Counted from the first letter of the stretch, positions 20,554-29,200 are shown. The stretch: DNA of 34,932 bases from an uncultured Bacillota bacterium (GCA_947303895.1 CAMYZQ010000004.1:1-34932); one strand, 5' to 3'. Numbers and translations are program-made. The notes: generated from the letters alone by a model not told the origin.

Positions 20554-21207
20554 ATGAAGATAGACACGAAGGAAGTTCTTGACTTAGACGCTTTAGTTAA
20601 AGTAGGGCGTTCTCAAGAAATAGATCATGAAAAAAATGGAAAGCTTATAAGAGAAATTACTGCTAATATAAAACGAACTATGAGAAAAAATAATCTCATT
20701 TCTTTATCTGCTCCTGGAATAGGATATAATAAGAGAATTTTTTGTATTGATTTTAGTGATAAAGAGATTAAAAGTTTTATAAATCCTGTAATAACTAACG
20801 CTACAGGTATGCAGCTAGTTAGAGAACAATGTTCTTCTATTCCAGGTAAAGAATATGTTATACCTAGAAATACAGTAATTGATGTAATTTATGAAACACC
20901 TACTGGGCAAATAAAAACAAAACGTCTTAAAGATGTTGTAGCATTTGTATTTCAGCATGAAATAGATCATCTAAATAATGTCACTTTAGATATTATTGGA
21001 TTAGAAGTAGATGAAGATTTTGATAGTGCTACTCAAGAAGAAAGAGAAGAAATTATAGATATGTATCTTGATTCTCTTGATTTAAGACAAAAATATTTAG
21101 AAGAAACAATAAACTCAGATAAAGAATTAAAAATAGTTTCAGATAGATTAAAATTTATAGAAGCGCTTGCAAGAGGTGATATAGAATTCGAAAAACAAGA
21201 TGAATAG
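20554..21207 (+). CDS. def: peptide deformylase
   Basis: LSAPGIGYNKRIFCIDF (G-x-G-hydrophobic motif 1), REQCSSIPG (Cys motif 2), QHEIDHLNNV (HExxH motif 3). Confidence 0.88.
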   Translation: MKIDTKEVLDLDALVKVGRSQEIDHEKNGKLIREITANIKRTMRKNNLISLSAPGIGYNKRIFCIDFSDKEIKSFINPVITNATGMQLVREQCSSIPGKEYVIPRNTVIDVIYETPTGQIKTKRLKDVVAFVFQHEIDHLNNVTLDIIGLEVDEDFDSATQEEREEIIDMYLDSLDLRQKYLEETINSDKELKIVSDRLKFIEALARGDIEFEKQDE

Positions 21208-21215
21208 GAATATAA

Positions 21216-22082
21216 ATGTCACGAACTAATACGAATATTCAATTTCAAAGAAGTACTAATACATTTTCGGAATTAGTAGAATCTCAGTTTTCTCCAGAAT
21301 TATCTTTTGGTGAACCTTTCTTTATAGATAATACTCAACATGATTCTAGTGGATATTTAACTGAGCCTGTTAATGCATATTTAGCTTTAGGTAGAAAACC
21401 TGATTCAGATAATGACAATGTTACTTTAGGTAAATCTCCAGTTATAAAAGCTTTAACTTTAGATAAAGCTAATTCATTAGTATTTTATAATAGTACTAAT
21501 GGATCTATAACAGATGAAGCAGGTAATGAATTACCAGTAAATAGAATAACAGCACAACCATTTTTAACTACAGATATAGATAGTTCTAATTCGACTAAAT
21601 ATCACATTTTATGCCAACCAGATAATGATACTACTGTTTATAAATTTACTTTAGATGACTTTGGTATTTTTGTAAATGGAAGAGGAATTATGAAAGGTGC
21701 TGCATGGAATGACTATGCAGAATACAGAAAAATTGAGGGAGAAGCCTTACCTGGTCAAGTAGTCTGTGATACTGGTTTAGGTACTGTTAAGTTATCAGAA
21801 AATAGACTTCAAGCATGCGCTCATGTAGTTTCAGATACTTATGGGCATATTATAGGAGAAAAAGAAAATAGTATACCTATAGCAGTAGCAGGTAGAGTAT
21901 TAGTAAATATAGACTCTAATATTGGTAATATTCAATTAGGTGACTGTGTTTGTGCAGGACCTAACGGTTTTGCTACTAAGATGACTAGCCAAGAAATTAC
22001 AAGTTGCCCAGATAAAATTTTAGGAGTTGTCTGTGAAGTATTATCTGACTCTCCTGAAAAAGTTTGGATAAATATTAAATAA
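21216..22082 (+). CDS. virion/tail protein with Peptidase_G2-like C-terminal domain
   Basis: WNDYAEYRKIEGEALPGQVVC...SDTYGHIIGE...IPIAVAGRVLVNI. Confidence 0.65.
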   Translation: MSRTNTNIQFQRSTNTFSELVESQFSPELSFGEPFFIDNTQHDSSGYLTEPVNAYLALGRKPDSDNDNVTLGKSPVIKALTLDKANSLVFYNSTNGSITDEAGNELPVNRITAQPFLTTDIDSSNSTKYHILCQPDNDTTVYKFTLDDFGIFVNGRGIMKGAAWNDYAEYRKIEGEALPGQVVCDTGLGTVKLSENRLQACAHVVSDTYGHIIGEKENSIPIAVAGRVLVNIDSNIGNIQLGDCVCAGPNGFATKMTSQEITSCPDKILGVVCEVLSDSPEKVWINIK

Positions 22083-22118
22083 TATATAAGTTATTGTTTA
22101 ATAAGAAGTATTTTAAAG

Positions 22119-22149
22119 CAGCCATCTTTAGCATAAATGGCTGTTTTTA
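22119..22149 (+). terminator. rho-independent terminator
   Basis: CAGCCAT-CTTTAGCATAA-ATGGCTG followed by TTTTTATTT. Confidence 0.75.
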
Positions 22150-22172
22150 TTTACTTTCTTAAAGGAAAGAAA

Positions 22173-22757
22173 ATGAATGAAATAGTGTTAAGAGGATATT
22201 TTAGAGATATTGAATTTTCACACTATCAAGGAAATATTGAATATGAAAAAGCTAATTTAATTTGTCCTCGATTAGGTGGAAAAGAAGAAGATATAATATC
22301 TCTAAGATATAAGAAATATACTAATAAATATAAAGAAGGTGATTTTATTGAATTAACAGGAAATATACGATCTTATTCTTCTCATAATGAAAATAAAAAT
22401 AATGTTCAAATTTATGTATTTACTTATTTTGATAAACCTGAAGAAATTTCAAATAATCATTTAGTTTTAGATGGTAGAATATGTAAGATAGAAGATCTAA
22501 GATATTCTAAAACTGGGGTTCCATATGTTCATTTTATATTAGCTAATAATATATTTACTCCAGATGGAAAAAAGATAAATAGTTATATTCCTTGTATATG
22601 TTATTCTGATAATGCAAATAAAATAATTTCTTTAGGCATTAGTGCTGAAATTAAAATAATAGGGGAATTTCATTCTCATACTTATAAAAAAGCATTAGAT
22701 AATGGTGAAATAGAGTTCAGAGTTGCTCATGAAGTTACAGTAAAGTCTATTAATTAG
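22173..22757 (+). CDS. ssb: single-stranded DNA-binding protein-like, tandem OB folds
   Basis: MNEIVLRGYFRDIEFSH... and LVLDGRICKIEDLRYSKTGVPYVHFIL; start at 22173 after aaaggaaag RBS, because track start 22137 lies in the terminator. Confidence 0.65.
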   Translation: MNEIVLRGYFRDIEFSHYQGNIEYEKANLICPRLGGKEEDIISLRYKKYTNKYKEGDFIELTGNIRSYSSHNENKNNVQIYVFTYFDKPEEISNNHLVLDGRICKIEDLRYSKTGVPYVHFILANNIFTPDGKKINSYIPCICYSDNANKIISLGISAEIKIIGEFHSHTYKKALDNGEIEFRVAHEVTVKSIN

Positions 22758-22767
22758 AGTAATTATT

Positions 22768-23037
22768 ATGAATAAGACAAGAGCAGAAAGAAGACATCTA
22801 AATATAATAAAAGCTTTAAGAAAAAGAGATATTGTTAGAAGATGTTATTGGTCTTGGGAAGATGATCCTCCAGAATATTATGATAATTTACATCAATATT
22901 CTAAAAATAAAATTCATTGTTCCTGTCCTATATGTTCGAATAAAACTAATAATATTTTATATGGTAAAAATTATAAAAAACAAGATTTAATGCAATTTGA
23001 AAAACTTAATCAAGAATTAGAAAGTTATTATGGCTAG
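22768..23037 (+). CDS. small Cys-containing protein (CSCPIC zinc-ribbon-like)
   Basis: IHCSCPICSNKT. Confidence 0.65.
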   Translation: MNKTRAERRHLNIIKALRKRDIVRRCYWSWEDDPPEYYDNLHQYSKNKIHCSCPICSNKTNNILYGKNYKKQDLMQFEKLNQELESYYG

Positions 23038-23233
23038 AGAATTAATAAAAGATTTTTATGGAAGAATATTAGGTTCTATTGAGACAGTAGGAACTAAACA
23101 AATTGCGAGAAATTTTTATGGCAAAATTTTAGGTACTTATAATTCTGTTGATGATAAGACTAGAGATTTTTATGGTAGAATCCTTACTAGAGGTAATACT
23201 CTAATAGGATTAATTTATGCAGAGAAAAAATGA
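23030..23233 (+). CDS. small protein with three DFYGRILG repeats
   Basis: KDFYGRILG / RNFYGKILG / RDFYGRILT. Confidence 0.7.
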   Translation: MARELIKDFYGRILGSIETVGTKQIARNFYGKILGTYNSVDDKTRDFYGRILTRGNTLIGLIYAEKK

Positions 23234-23580
23234 TTTTTGATTACTTACGTACAGTACAAGCAATGGACACAATATCAATTGAGGACATAGGTAATACTTG
23301 TATTAACGCTTTTAATGATGATGGACTTGAGTGGTTCTTAGTATTAGAAACTAACAATGGCTGGACTAAGACAACAATATTTGGGCCATTAAAAGTTGAT
23401 AGTAATAAACTTACAACTAGTTTCTCATATAGTTTTTATGAAAAAGATTTTTCTGAAAAAACTATTAATAAAACTATAGATAATTTTATTAATAACCCCA
23501 AATATATGATTACACAAGTTGAAGAAATAGATAAAAATTTTGCGAAAGAAAGATTTAATAAAATAAAAGAAAGTTTATAG
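23230..23580 (+). CDS. hypothetical protein
   Basis: ORF in operon. Confidence 0.7.
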   Translation: MIFDYLRTVQAMDTISIEDIGNTCINAFNDDGLEWFLVLETNNGWTKTTIFGPLKVDSNKLTTSFSYSFYEKDFSEKTINKTIDNFINNPKYMITQVEEIDKNFAKERFNKIKESL

Positions 23581-23633
23581 TTTTATTATTTTATAATATA
23601 ATATTATTGAATATTAAGATAATTAGGTGAGAA

Positions 23634-23825
23634 ATGCTTTATTCTAAATTAGAAATGTATGATATGCTGATTAATTTTGTAGGAATTGATCCAGATGGTC
23701 TTGATTTAATATTAAAATTGATGGGAGATACTCCACAAACTTATATAAAGGTATTAAATGCGAGTTCTCATTTTAAAACATTTGCTGATTTAGAAGATTC
23801 ATATTGTAGCGATGAGGAATTTTAA
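23634..23825 (+). CDS. hypothetical protein
   Basis: ORF; AT-rich upstream gap. Confidence 0.6.
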   Translation: MLYSKLEMYDMLINFVGIDPDGLDLILKLMGDTPQTYIKVLNASSHFKTFADLEDSYCSDEEF

Positions 23826-24354
23826 AAGTAAAATAGCATTAGATTTAGATGGTGTTATATGGGATTTAGTTGATCCTTGGGTTAATAGTTATAATATATT
23901 ATATGGTGATAATATAAAAACTACTGATATAAAAGAATATAAATTATCTAATACACTAATTAAAGCTACTTCAGAAGAACTTCATAATATTTTATTACAA
24001 AAGAATTTTTGGAATAATGTTTTTCCTTTTCCAAATGCTTTTGAATATTTAGATAAATTGAATAGTGAATATGATTTATATATAGCCACAAAAACTGACT
24101 ATAGAATATATGAAATTAAAGTGAATAGAGTTTTAAAATTATTTCCATTTATTAATCCAGAACAAATAATTTGTATTAATAATAAAAGTTTATTAGATGT
24201 TGACTGGTTAGTAGATGATTGTGCTGATAATTTAAATGGAAACTATAATAAAATACTACTAGATGCTTCTTATAATAGAAGTAATCACGAGTTTATTAGA
24301 GCTAAAGATCTTAAAGAAGTTTATAATATAATTAAATTTATGGAGATGAATTGA
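23812..24354 (+). CDS. 5'(3')-deoxyribonucleotidase-like HAD protein
   Basis: IALDLDGVIWDLVDPWV; LDVDWLVDDCADN. Confidence 0.8.
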   Translation: MRNFKSKIALDLDGVIWDLVDPWVNSYNILYGDNIKTTDIKEYKLSNTLIKATSEELHNILLQKNFWNNVFPFPNAFEYLDKLNSEYDLYIATKTDYRIYEIKVNRVLKLFPFINPEQIICINNKSLLDVDWLVDDCADNLNGNYNKILLDASYNRSNHEFIRAKDLKEVYNIIKFMEMN

Positions 24355-24558
24355 ATGATTGAAGTTTATTCTACTGAATACTGCCCTAGATGTAAAATGT
24401 TGAAAGAAAGACTTAATAGTAAAAATATAGAATTTAAGGAGAATCAAAATGAAGAGGAGATGGCAAATTTAGGTTTTACCACTATTCCTATATTAAAAAC
24501 AGAAGATGGTGAATTGTTAGATTTTGGTAAAGCTATTGCATGGATTAATTCTCTTTAA
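24355..24558 (+). CDS. glutaredoxin/NrdH-like thioredoxin-fold protein
   Basis: VYSTEYCPRCKMLKERL (CPRC), TTIPIL cis-Pro region. Confidence 0.85.
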   Translation: MIEVYSTEYCPRCKMLKERLNSKNIEFKENQNEEEMANLGFTTIPILKTEDGELLDFGKAIAWINSL

Positions 24559-24567
24559 GGATAACTT

Positions 24568-26496
24568 ATGAATATTAATATTAAATTAAATAGAAATTTT
24601 ACAACTCAGTTAAATAAATTAGACCAAGAATATGGAGAAGAATTTATTAAGCTTCAAGGCATAGATGAAGATAAATTAAGTTTAACTGATTTTATTAACA
24701 ATTTTGTTGTTAGTTCAAATGTTGCAGATGCTTCAGTAGATGCTAATGCAAATATTAGTCAAAAGGATATAGTTACTTTATTAAGTGAAATGTCCAAACC
24801 ACATCAAAAATTATTAGCATATAATAAACTTTATTGTGAAATTCAAGAGCTATATGGTTTTAAAGTTGCTAATGAAGCATTTGAAAAAATGTGGAATTAC
24901 TCAATTTATATGCATGATTTTAATACGGCAACTTTCTTACCATATTGTTTTGCTTATGATATAAAAGATATAGTAGAAAAGGGTTTATTCTTTATAGAGA
25001 ACTATAATGCTCAACCTCCAAAACATTTAGATAGTTTTGTGCAAATTCTTATGGAAGCTGTAGCATTTCTGTCTAGAAGACAGTCTGGAGCTGTAGGATT
25101 ACCGAATTTAATTCCTTATTTATATTATTTTTGGAGTAGAGATGTAAAGCAAGGATATTATACAAAAAGTCCTTGTGTTTATAAAAAACAACAAATACAA
25201 GCTCTTATTTATAGATTAAATCAACCTTGGGTAAGACAGGACCAGGCAGCATTTACTAATGTAAGTGTATTTGATCATCCATATTTTGAGGCTATTTTTG
25301 GAAGTTCACAGTTTCCAGATGGTTCATATATGATAGATGAGGAAGAAGAAATTATTCAGTTCCAAAAAGATTTTATTGATGTAGTCAATGAAGTAAGAGA
25401 AGAAAATATATTTACTTTTCCAGTTTTAACTGCTTCTTTACTTTACCAAGAAGGTAAGTTTGTAGATGAAGATTTTGCAAGATGGGCATGTGAAGCTTCA
25501 AGAAAATGGAATCTATTTAATTTCTTTACTGATAGTACTGTAAATAGTTTAAGTAATTGTTGTAGACTTAAATCAGATGTAACAGAATTATATTTTAATA
25601 GTATTGGTGGAACAGCTCTTAAAGTAGGAAGTACTAAAGTATCTACTCTTAATATTGCTAGATTAGCTTATGCTAGTAGAAATAGTGAAAAGAAATTTTT
25701 AAATTCTCTTAAAATTCTTACTGAGCTTGATCTTATGATTCTCGATGCTCAAAGAAATATTATTAGAAAAAATGTTAAGAAAGGATTACTTCCTAATTTT
25801 GATTCTGGATTAATTGATTTTGAACATCTTTATTCGACAGTGGGTATAAATGGTATTTATGAAACTATTAAGACTTTCGGCTATTTAACTGTTGATGAAT
25901 TAGGAAATACATATTATACTGAGGAAGCTTTTGATCTTGGCAAAAAGATTTTTAAAACTATAAAAGATGTAATTGATGAATTTGTAAAAGATAAAGATTA
26001 TAAAGTCAATATTGAACAAATTCCAGCCGAACAAGCAGCAGTAAAATTACAGACTGCAGATAAGCTTCTTTATCCAAGAAAAGTAGTAAAAGACCTTCCA
26101 CTATATGGTAATCAATGGATCCCACTTGGTATTAAAGCAACAATAGCTGAAAGAACAAAAATCTGTGCGGCTTTTGATTCTTATTGTAATGGTGGAAGTA
26201 TTGAACATATTAATATAGATACTTATTTTGATTCTTTTGAAAAGGCCTGGCATATGCTTAATTGGGTAGCCCAGCAGGGAGTAACTTATTTTGCATTTAA
26301 TGGTAAAGTTTCTCAATGTGAAGAACAACATAGTTTCTATGGTTCTACTTGTCCACACTGTGGAAAACCTTCTGTAGTTGAATATACTAGAGTAGTAGGA
26401 TTTTATACTCCTATAAATACTTGGTCTAAAGAGAGAAGTAGTGAGTATAAACTAAGAGAATGGATGCCTTTAAATGAGAAGGCAGAAAATGCATAA
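24568..26496 (+). CDS. nrdD: anaerobic ribonucleoside-triphosphate reductase
   Basis: C-terminal CEEQHSFYGSTCPHCGKPS zinc site and RVVGFYTPINTWSKER glycyl-radical-type motif. Confidence 0.92.
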   Translation: MNINIKLNRNFTTQLNKLDQEYGEEFIKLQGIDEDKLSLTDFINNFVVSSNVADASVDANANISQKDIVTLLSEMSKPHQKLLAYNKLYCEIQELYGFKVANEAFEKMWNYSIYMHDFNTATFLPYCFAYDIKDIVEKGLFFIENYNAQPPKHLDSFVQILMEAVAFLSRRQSGAVGLPNLIPYLYYFWSRDVKQGYYTKSPCVYKKQQIQALIYRLNQPWVRQDQAAFTNVSVFDHPYFEAIFGSSQFPDGSYMIDEEEEIIQFQKDFIDVVNEVREENIFTFPVLTASLLYQEGKFVDEDFARWACEASRKWNLFNFFTDSTVNSLSNCCRLKSDVTELYFNSIGGTALKVGSTKVSTLNIARLAYASRNSEKKFLNSLKILTELDLMILDAQRNIIRKNVKKGLLPNFDSGLIDFEHLYSTVGINGIYETIKTFGYLTVDELGNTYYTEEAFDLGKKIFKTIKDVIDEFVKDKDYKVNIEQIPAEQAAVKLQTADKLLYPRKVVKDLPLYGNQWIPLGIKATIAERTKICAAFDSYCNGGSIEHINIDTYFDSFEKAWHMLNWVAQQGVTYFAFNGKVSQCEEQHSFYGSTCPHCGKPSVVEYTRVVGFYTPINTWSKERSSEYKLREWMPLNEKAENA

Positions 26497-27122
26497 TGAA
26501 AATAAGAGATATAATTATAGAAGATTTTGTTAATTATAAAAAACCTTCCATGTTTATAAATATGGGAAATTGTGATTGGAAATGTTGTACAGAACAAGGT
26601 TTAGATATTTCTATATGTCAAAATTCTGAAATGGCTTTAATGCCTGAGATAGATATAGAAAGTTCAAAGATTGTAGAAATGTATATTTCTAATCCTATAA
26701 TAGAATCTATAGTTATAGGTGGATTAGAACCTTTTTATAATTTTAAAGATCTATTAGAATTAATAAGTAAATTTAGAAACTTTACAAATGATGATATAGT
26801 AATATATACAGGTTATTATCCATATGAAATTCCAGATAAACTTATGTATCTATCTCAATATGATAATATTATTATTAAATTTGGTAGGTTTATACTTGGA
26901 GATGATAAACATTTTGATCAAGTATTAGGCGTAGAATTAGCTAGTGACAATCAATATGCAGTAAAATTAAATAAAGGAACACAAAAAATAATAAAAGCAA
27001 TGGCAAATAATAATGGTTACTGTCCTTGTAGAATAGATAAAAACGAAGATACTAAATGTTGTTGTCTAGATTTTAGAAATAAATTTGAAGAAAAATGCCA
27101 CTGTGGAATCTTTAGTAAATAA
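26496..27122 (+). CDS. nrdG: anaerobic RNR activating radical-SAM protein
   Basis: Adjacent to nrdD; MGNCDWKCCTEQGLDISICQNSE Cys cluster, GGLEPFYN. Confidence 0.8.
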   Translation: MKIRDIIIEDFVNYKKPSMFINMGNCDWKCCTEQGLDISICQNSEMALMPEIDIESSKIVEMYISNPIIESIVIGGLEPFYNFKDLLELISKFRNFTNDDIVIYTGYYPYEIPDKLMYLSQYDNIIIKFGRFILGDDKHFDQVLGVELASDNQYAVKLNKGTQKIIKAMANNNGYCPCRIDKNEDTKCCCLDFRNKFEEKCHCGIFSK

Positions 27123-27132
27123 AGGAATTTAA

Positions 27133-27993
27133 ATGTTATATGATTATATAGTAGAATCTGCTAATATGTTTTTAACTGAAGAAGTCTTAGAAGAAGATAG
27201 AATGGTTAAATATAATGGGGAATTAGCCCCTAAATTTGGCTGGTTTGTTATTTATGTAGGTGGGCCTGGTTCTGGAAAAGGAAGTTCTACTAATTTTAAA
27301 TCAAGACTTCAAGGAGATTATTTTAATATAGATAATCTTAAAGAAATTGAAAGAATGTGGGATATAAAAGATCCTACTACTGGAAAAGCTCGTAAAGATG
27401 ATTTTGAGACTCCAGAAGATGCAAGAAAAATGAGTAATCCAGAATTTGTTTCTGAACTTCATTATAGTATGAAACCATTAGCAAAAAAATGGGAAAAGTC
27501 TATTTTACATAATCCTGAGAATGAGAATGATGCTAGAAAAGATAGACTTCCTAATATTATTTTTGATGTGACTGGTGATGAGCTTGATAAGATTATGAGG
27601 TATGTAGAACCTCTTAAAGCTAAAGGATATAAAATAGCTATTATTTGGGTATTATCTACTATAGAAAAAGCTCATGAAAATAATACTTTAAGAGCTAGAA
27701 AAGTTGATGTTGATAATGTATTTATACCTAAGCACGAAGATGTAATTAAAGCACAAGAAGCATTATTTGAAACAGGTTATATTCATAATATTGATGAATT
27801 CTGGGTGATAGATTCTGCTATTGAAATAAATCCTAAAAAAGATCCGGTTGGTTATCACGATGCTCAAAATGTATATCATATTCCTTGTAATGAAGACGGG
27901 CTTAAATATTTTGAGCACATAGCGAATAGAATTGATTATAATAAAAGTGAATTAGAAAGATTTAAACAAAAAAGAGCTGGAAATCTTGAATAA
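27133..27993 (+). CDS. P-loop kinase, zeta-toxin-like
   Basis: FVIYVGGPGSGKGSSTNFKSRL Walker A; DNLKEIERMW. Confidence 0.7.
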   Translation: MLYDYIVESANMFLTEEVLEEDRMVKYNGELAPKFGWFVIYVGGPGSGKGSSTNFKSRLQGDYFNIDNLKEIERMWDIKDPTTGKARKDDFETPEDARKMSNPEFVSELHYSMKPLAKKWEKSILHNPENENDARKDRLPNIIFDVTGDELDKIMRYVEPLKAKGYKIAIIWVLSTIEKAHENNTLRARKVDVDNVFIPKHEDVIKAQEALFETGYIHNIDEFWVIDSAIEINPKKDPVGYHDAQNVYHIPCNEDGLKYFEHIANRIDYNKSELERFKQKRAGNLE

Positions 27994-27996
27994 CTA

Positions 27997-28025
27997 TTTA
28001 CTTTATATATAATATATATTATAAT
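27997..28025 (+). promoter_or_regulatory. sigma70-like promoter
   Basis: TTTACT - 17 bp - TATAAT. Confidence 0.7.
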
Positions 28026-28052
28026 ATATATGTAAATAGGAGGTGCATTTAT

Positions 28053-28343
28053 ATGATTGTTTTAAAAGATATAAGAAAAGATCTAGAAGAATTCAAAAAT
28101 TTTGAAATCATATTTAATCTTTCTGAGACTGGTTGTAAAAGATTTGAGCAGGAATATAATACTGTAGAGGAGTTGCTTAATCTTCCAGATGAATATGAAA
28201 TTCCATATGAGTGTTATGAAGTTATTTATGACTGGGATGATTTTGGTGTTGGAGACGGTAAAGATGCTATATGTTTTTATTCAAAACGACCAGGTTTTCT
28301 AGAGAGGAATGAAAAAGCTACTTATGCTTATTCACTTAGATAA
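28053..28343 (+). CDS. hypothetical protein
   Basis: ORF after promoter and aggaggtgc RBS. Confidence 0.7.
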   Translation: MIVLKDIRKDLEEFKNFEIIFNLSETGCKRFEQEYNTVEELLNLPDEYEIPYECYEVIYDWDDFGVGDGKDAICFYSKRPGFLERNEKATYAYSLR

Positions 28344-28352
28344 GGAGACAAG

Positions 28353-28520
28353 ATGCAACTTAGAGAAGAAGTAAAAGTAAATAGTGGTGTATTAGAATGT
28401 CCAATAAATGATTATTTTTGTAAGTTTTTTGAGAATGGATCTTGTAAACTTATAAATGCACATGAAAAATGTATCGTATTAAAAGAACATGTTAAGAAAA
28501 CTAAGAAAATTTTGGAATAA
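28353..28520 (+). CDS. small Cys-rich protein (55 aa)
   Basis: MQLREEVKVNSGVLECPINDYFCKFFENGSCKLINAHEKCIVLKEHVKKTKKILE; aaggagac RBS; not in supplied ORF track. Confidence 0.55.
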   Translation: MQLREEVKVNSGVLECPINDYFCKFFENGSCKLINAHEKCIVLKEHVKKTKKILE

Positions 28521-28737
28521 AAATATAAGATACAGAAATGCTCAATTAACTCCTAAGGGTAGTTGCTTTAAAAATTATTGTGAAAAAATTTATAATGATA
28601 CTTTAGAGAGTAAAATTGAAGCATATGAAGATTTTATATGGTATATAAGGGATTTAGTAATAGAAGAATATGGGCTAGTATTGTCTAGAGAAGAGTCTGT
28701 AGAACTTATTTTAAAATCTTATGAAGAAATTTTATAA
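28489..28737 (+). CDS. hypothetical basic protein
   Basis: ORF overlapping previous CDS. Confidence 0.55.
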   Translation: MLRKLRKFWNKNIRYRNAQLTPKGSCFKNYCEKIYNDTLESKIEAYEDFIWYIRDLVIEEYGLVLSREESVELILKSYEEIL

Positions 28738-28742
28738 AAATG

Positions 28743-28771
28743 TTTACTTTTATAAAAAATCGTATTATTAT
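28743..28771 (+). promoter_or_regulatory. sigma70-like promoter for the RNA island
   Basis: TTTACT - 17 bp - TATTAT, just upstream of structured RNA. Confidence 0.6.
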
Positions 28772-28777
28772 AAAAAT

Positions 28778-28958
28778 GTATTCAATAACCGCCAACCTTC
28801 GATCGAAGAGCAAGAGGCGAGCTCATTAAAAACGCTGATGAGTTGGTTAAGACGTGGGAAACTCCCCGTATGAGTAGGTTACATTAATGCGGTTACTACT
28901 CAATTAGGAGATAACCCGTTACGTCGGGGAGATGATAAAAAAACGTAGCGGGTATTAT
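28778..28958 (+). ncRNA. unassigned structured RNA upstream of tRNA-fMet
   Basis: Visibly less AT-rich than flanks; inverted repeats TAACCGC/GCGGTTA, TGAGTAG/CTACTCA, CCAAC/GTTGG, CTTCgatcGAAG, ACCCGTTACGT/ACGTAGCGGGT. Confidence 0.5.
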
Positions 28959-29034
28959 CGAGGGGTGGAGCAGTCGGAAGCTCGTCGGGCTCATTACCCG
29001 AAGGTCGTGGGTTCAAGTCCCACCCCCTCAACCA
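28959..29034 (+). tRNA. initiator tRNA-fMet (CAT)
   Basis: Cloverleaf CGAGGGG..GAGC/GCTC..TCGGG-CTCATTA-CCCGA..GTGGG-TTCAAGT-CCCAC..CCCCTCA-ACCA; C1:A72 mismatch and GGG:CCC anticodon stem are initiator hallmarks. Confidence 0.92.
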
Positions 29035-29118
29035 AAGTCATGAAAGTCTCATATTTCTTTCATGGTGTCCTCCTTTCTTATAAATATGAAGGTGTGGGAG
29101 ACTCCCCGCCTTCATTAT

Positions 29119-29200
29119 GGGGATGAATATGGTTTCGGTATGGCTTAAAAGCCAAAGTGCATAGCTGTACACCTCGGTTCGATTCCGAGCATCTCCACCA
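29119..29200 (+). ncRNA. tmRNA tRNA-like-domain-like / aberrant tRNA-like RNA
   Basis: Acceptor GGGGATG/CATCTCC with G3.U70, T-arm CTCGG-TTCGATT-CCGAG, ACCA end; no D-stem, no normal 7-nt anticodon loop; 5' GGGGaTGAaTaTGGtTTCG resembles tmRNA 5' end. Confidence 0.6.

Noticed and set aside
22137-22172. Upstream start of the SSB-like ORF as given in the track
   Set aside because: The first codons lie in the 3' strand and U-tract of a terminator hairpin; ATG 22173 has a proper RBS.
28835-28876. Hammerhead ribozyme-like core: CTGATGA (28835-28841), GAAA (28858-28861), ACTC/GAGT then UA
   Set aside because: Stem III and a partial stem I can be drawn, but the required stem II between CTGATGA and GAAA does not pair (no G10.1-C11.1) and competing helices are stronger. 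Not claimed without a covariance hit.
28932-29126. 64-aa plus-strand ORF in supplied track
   Set aside because: It runs through tRNA-fMet and its flanking hairpins; coding is implausible.
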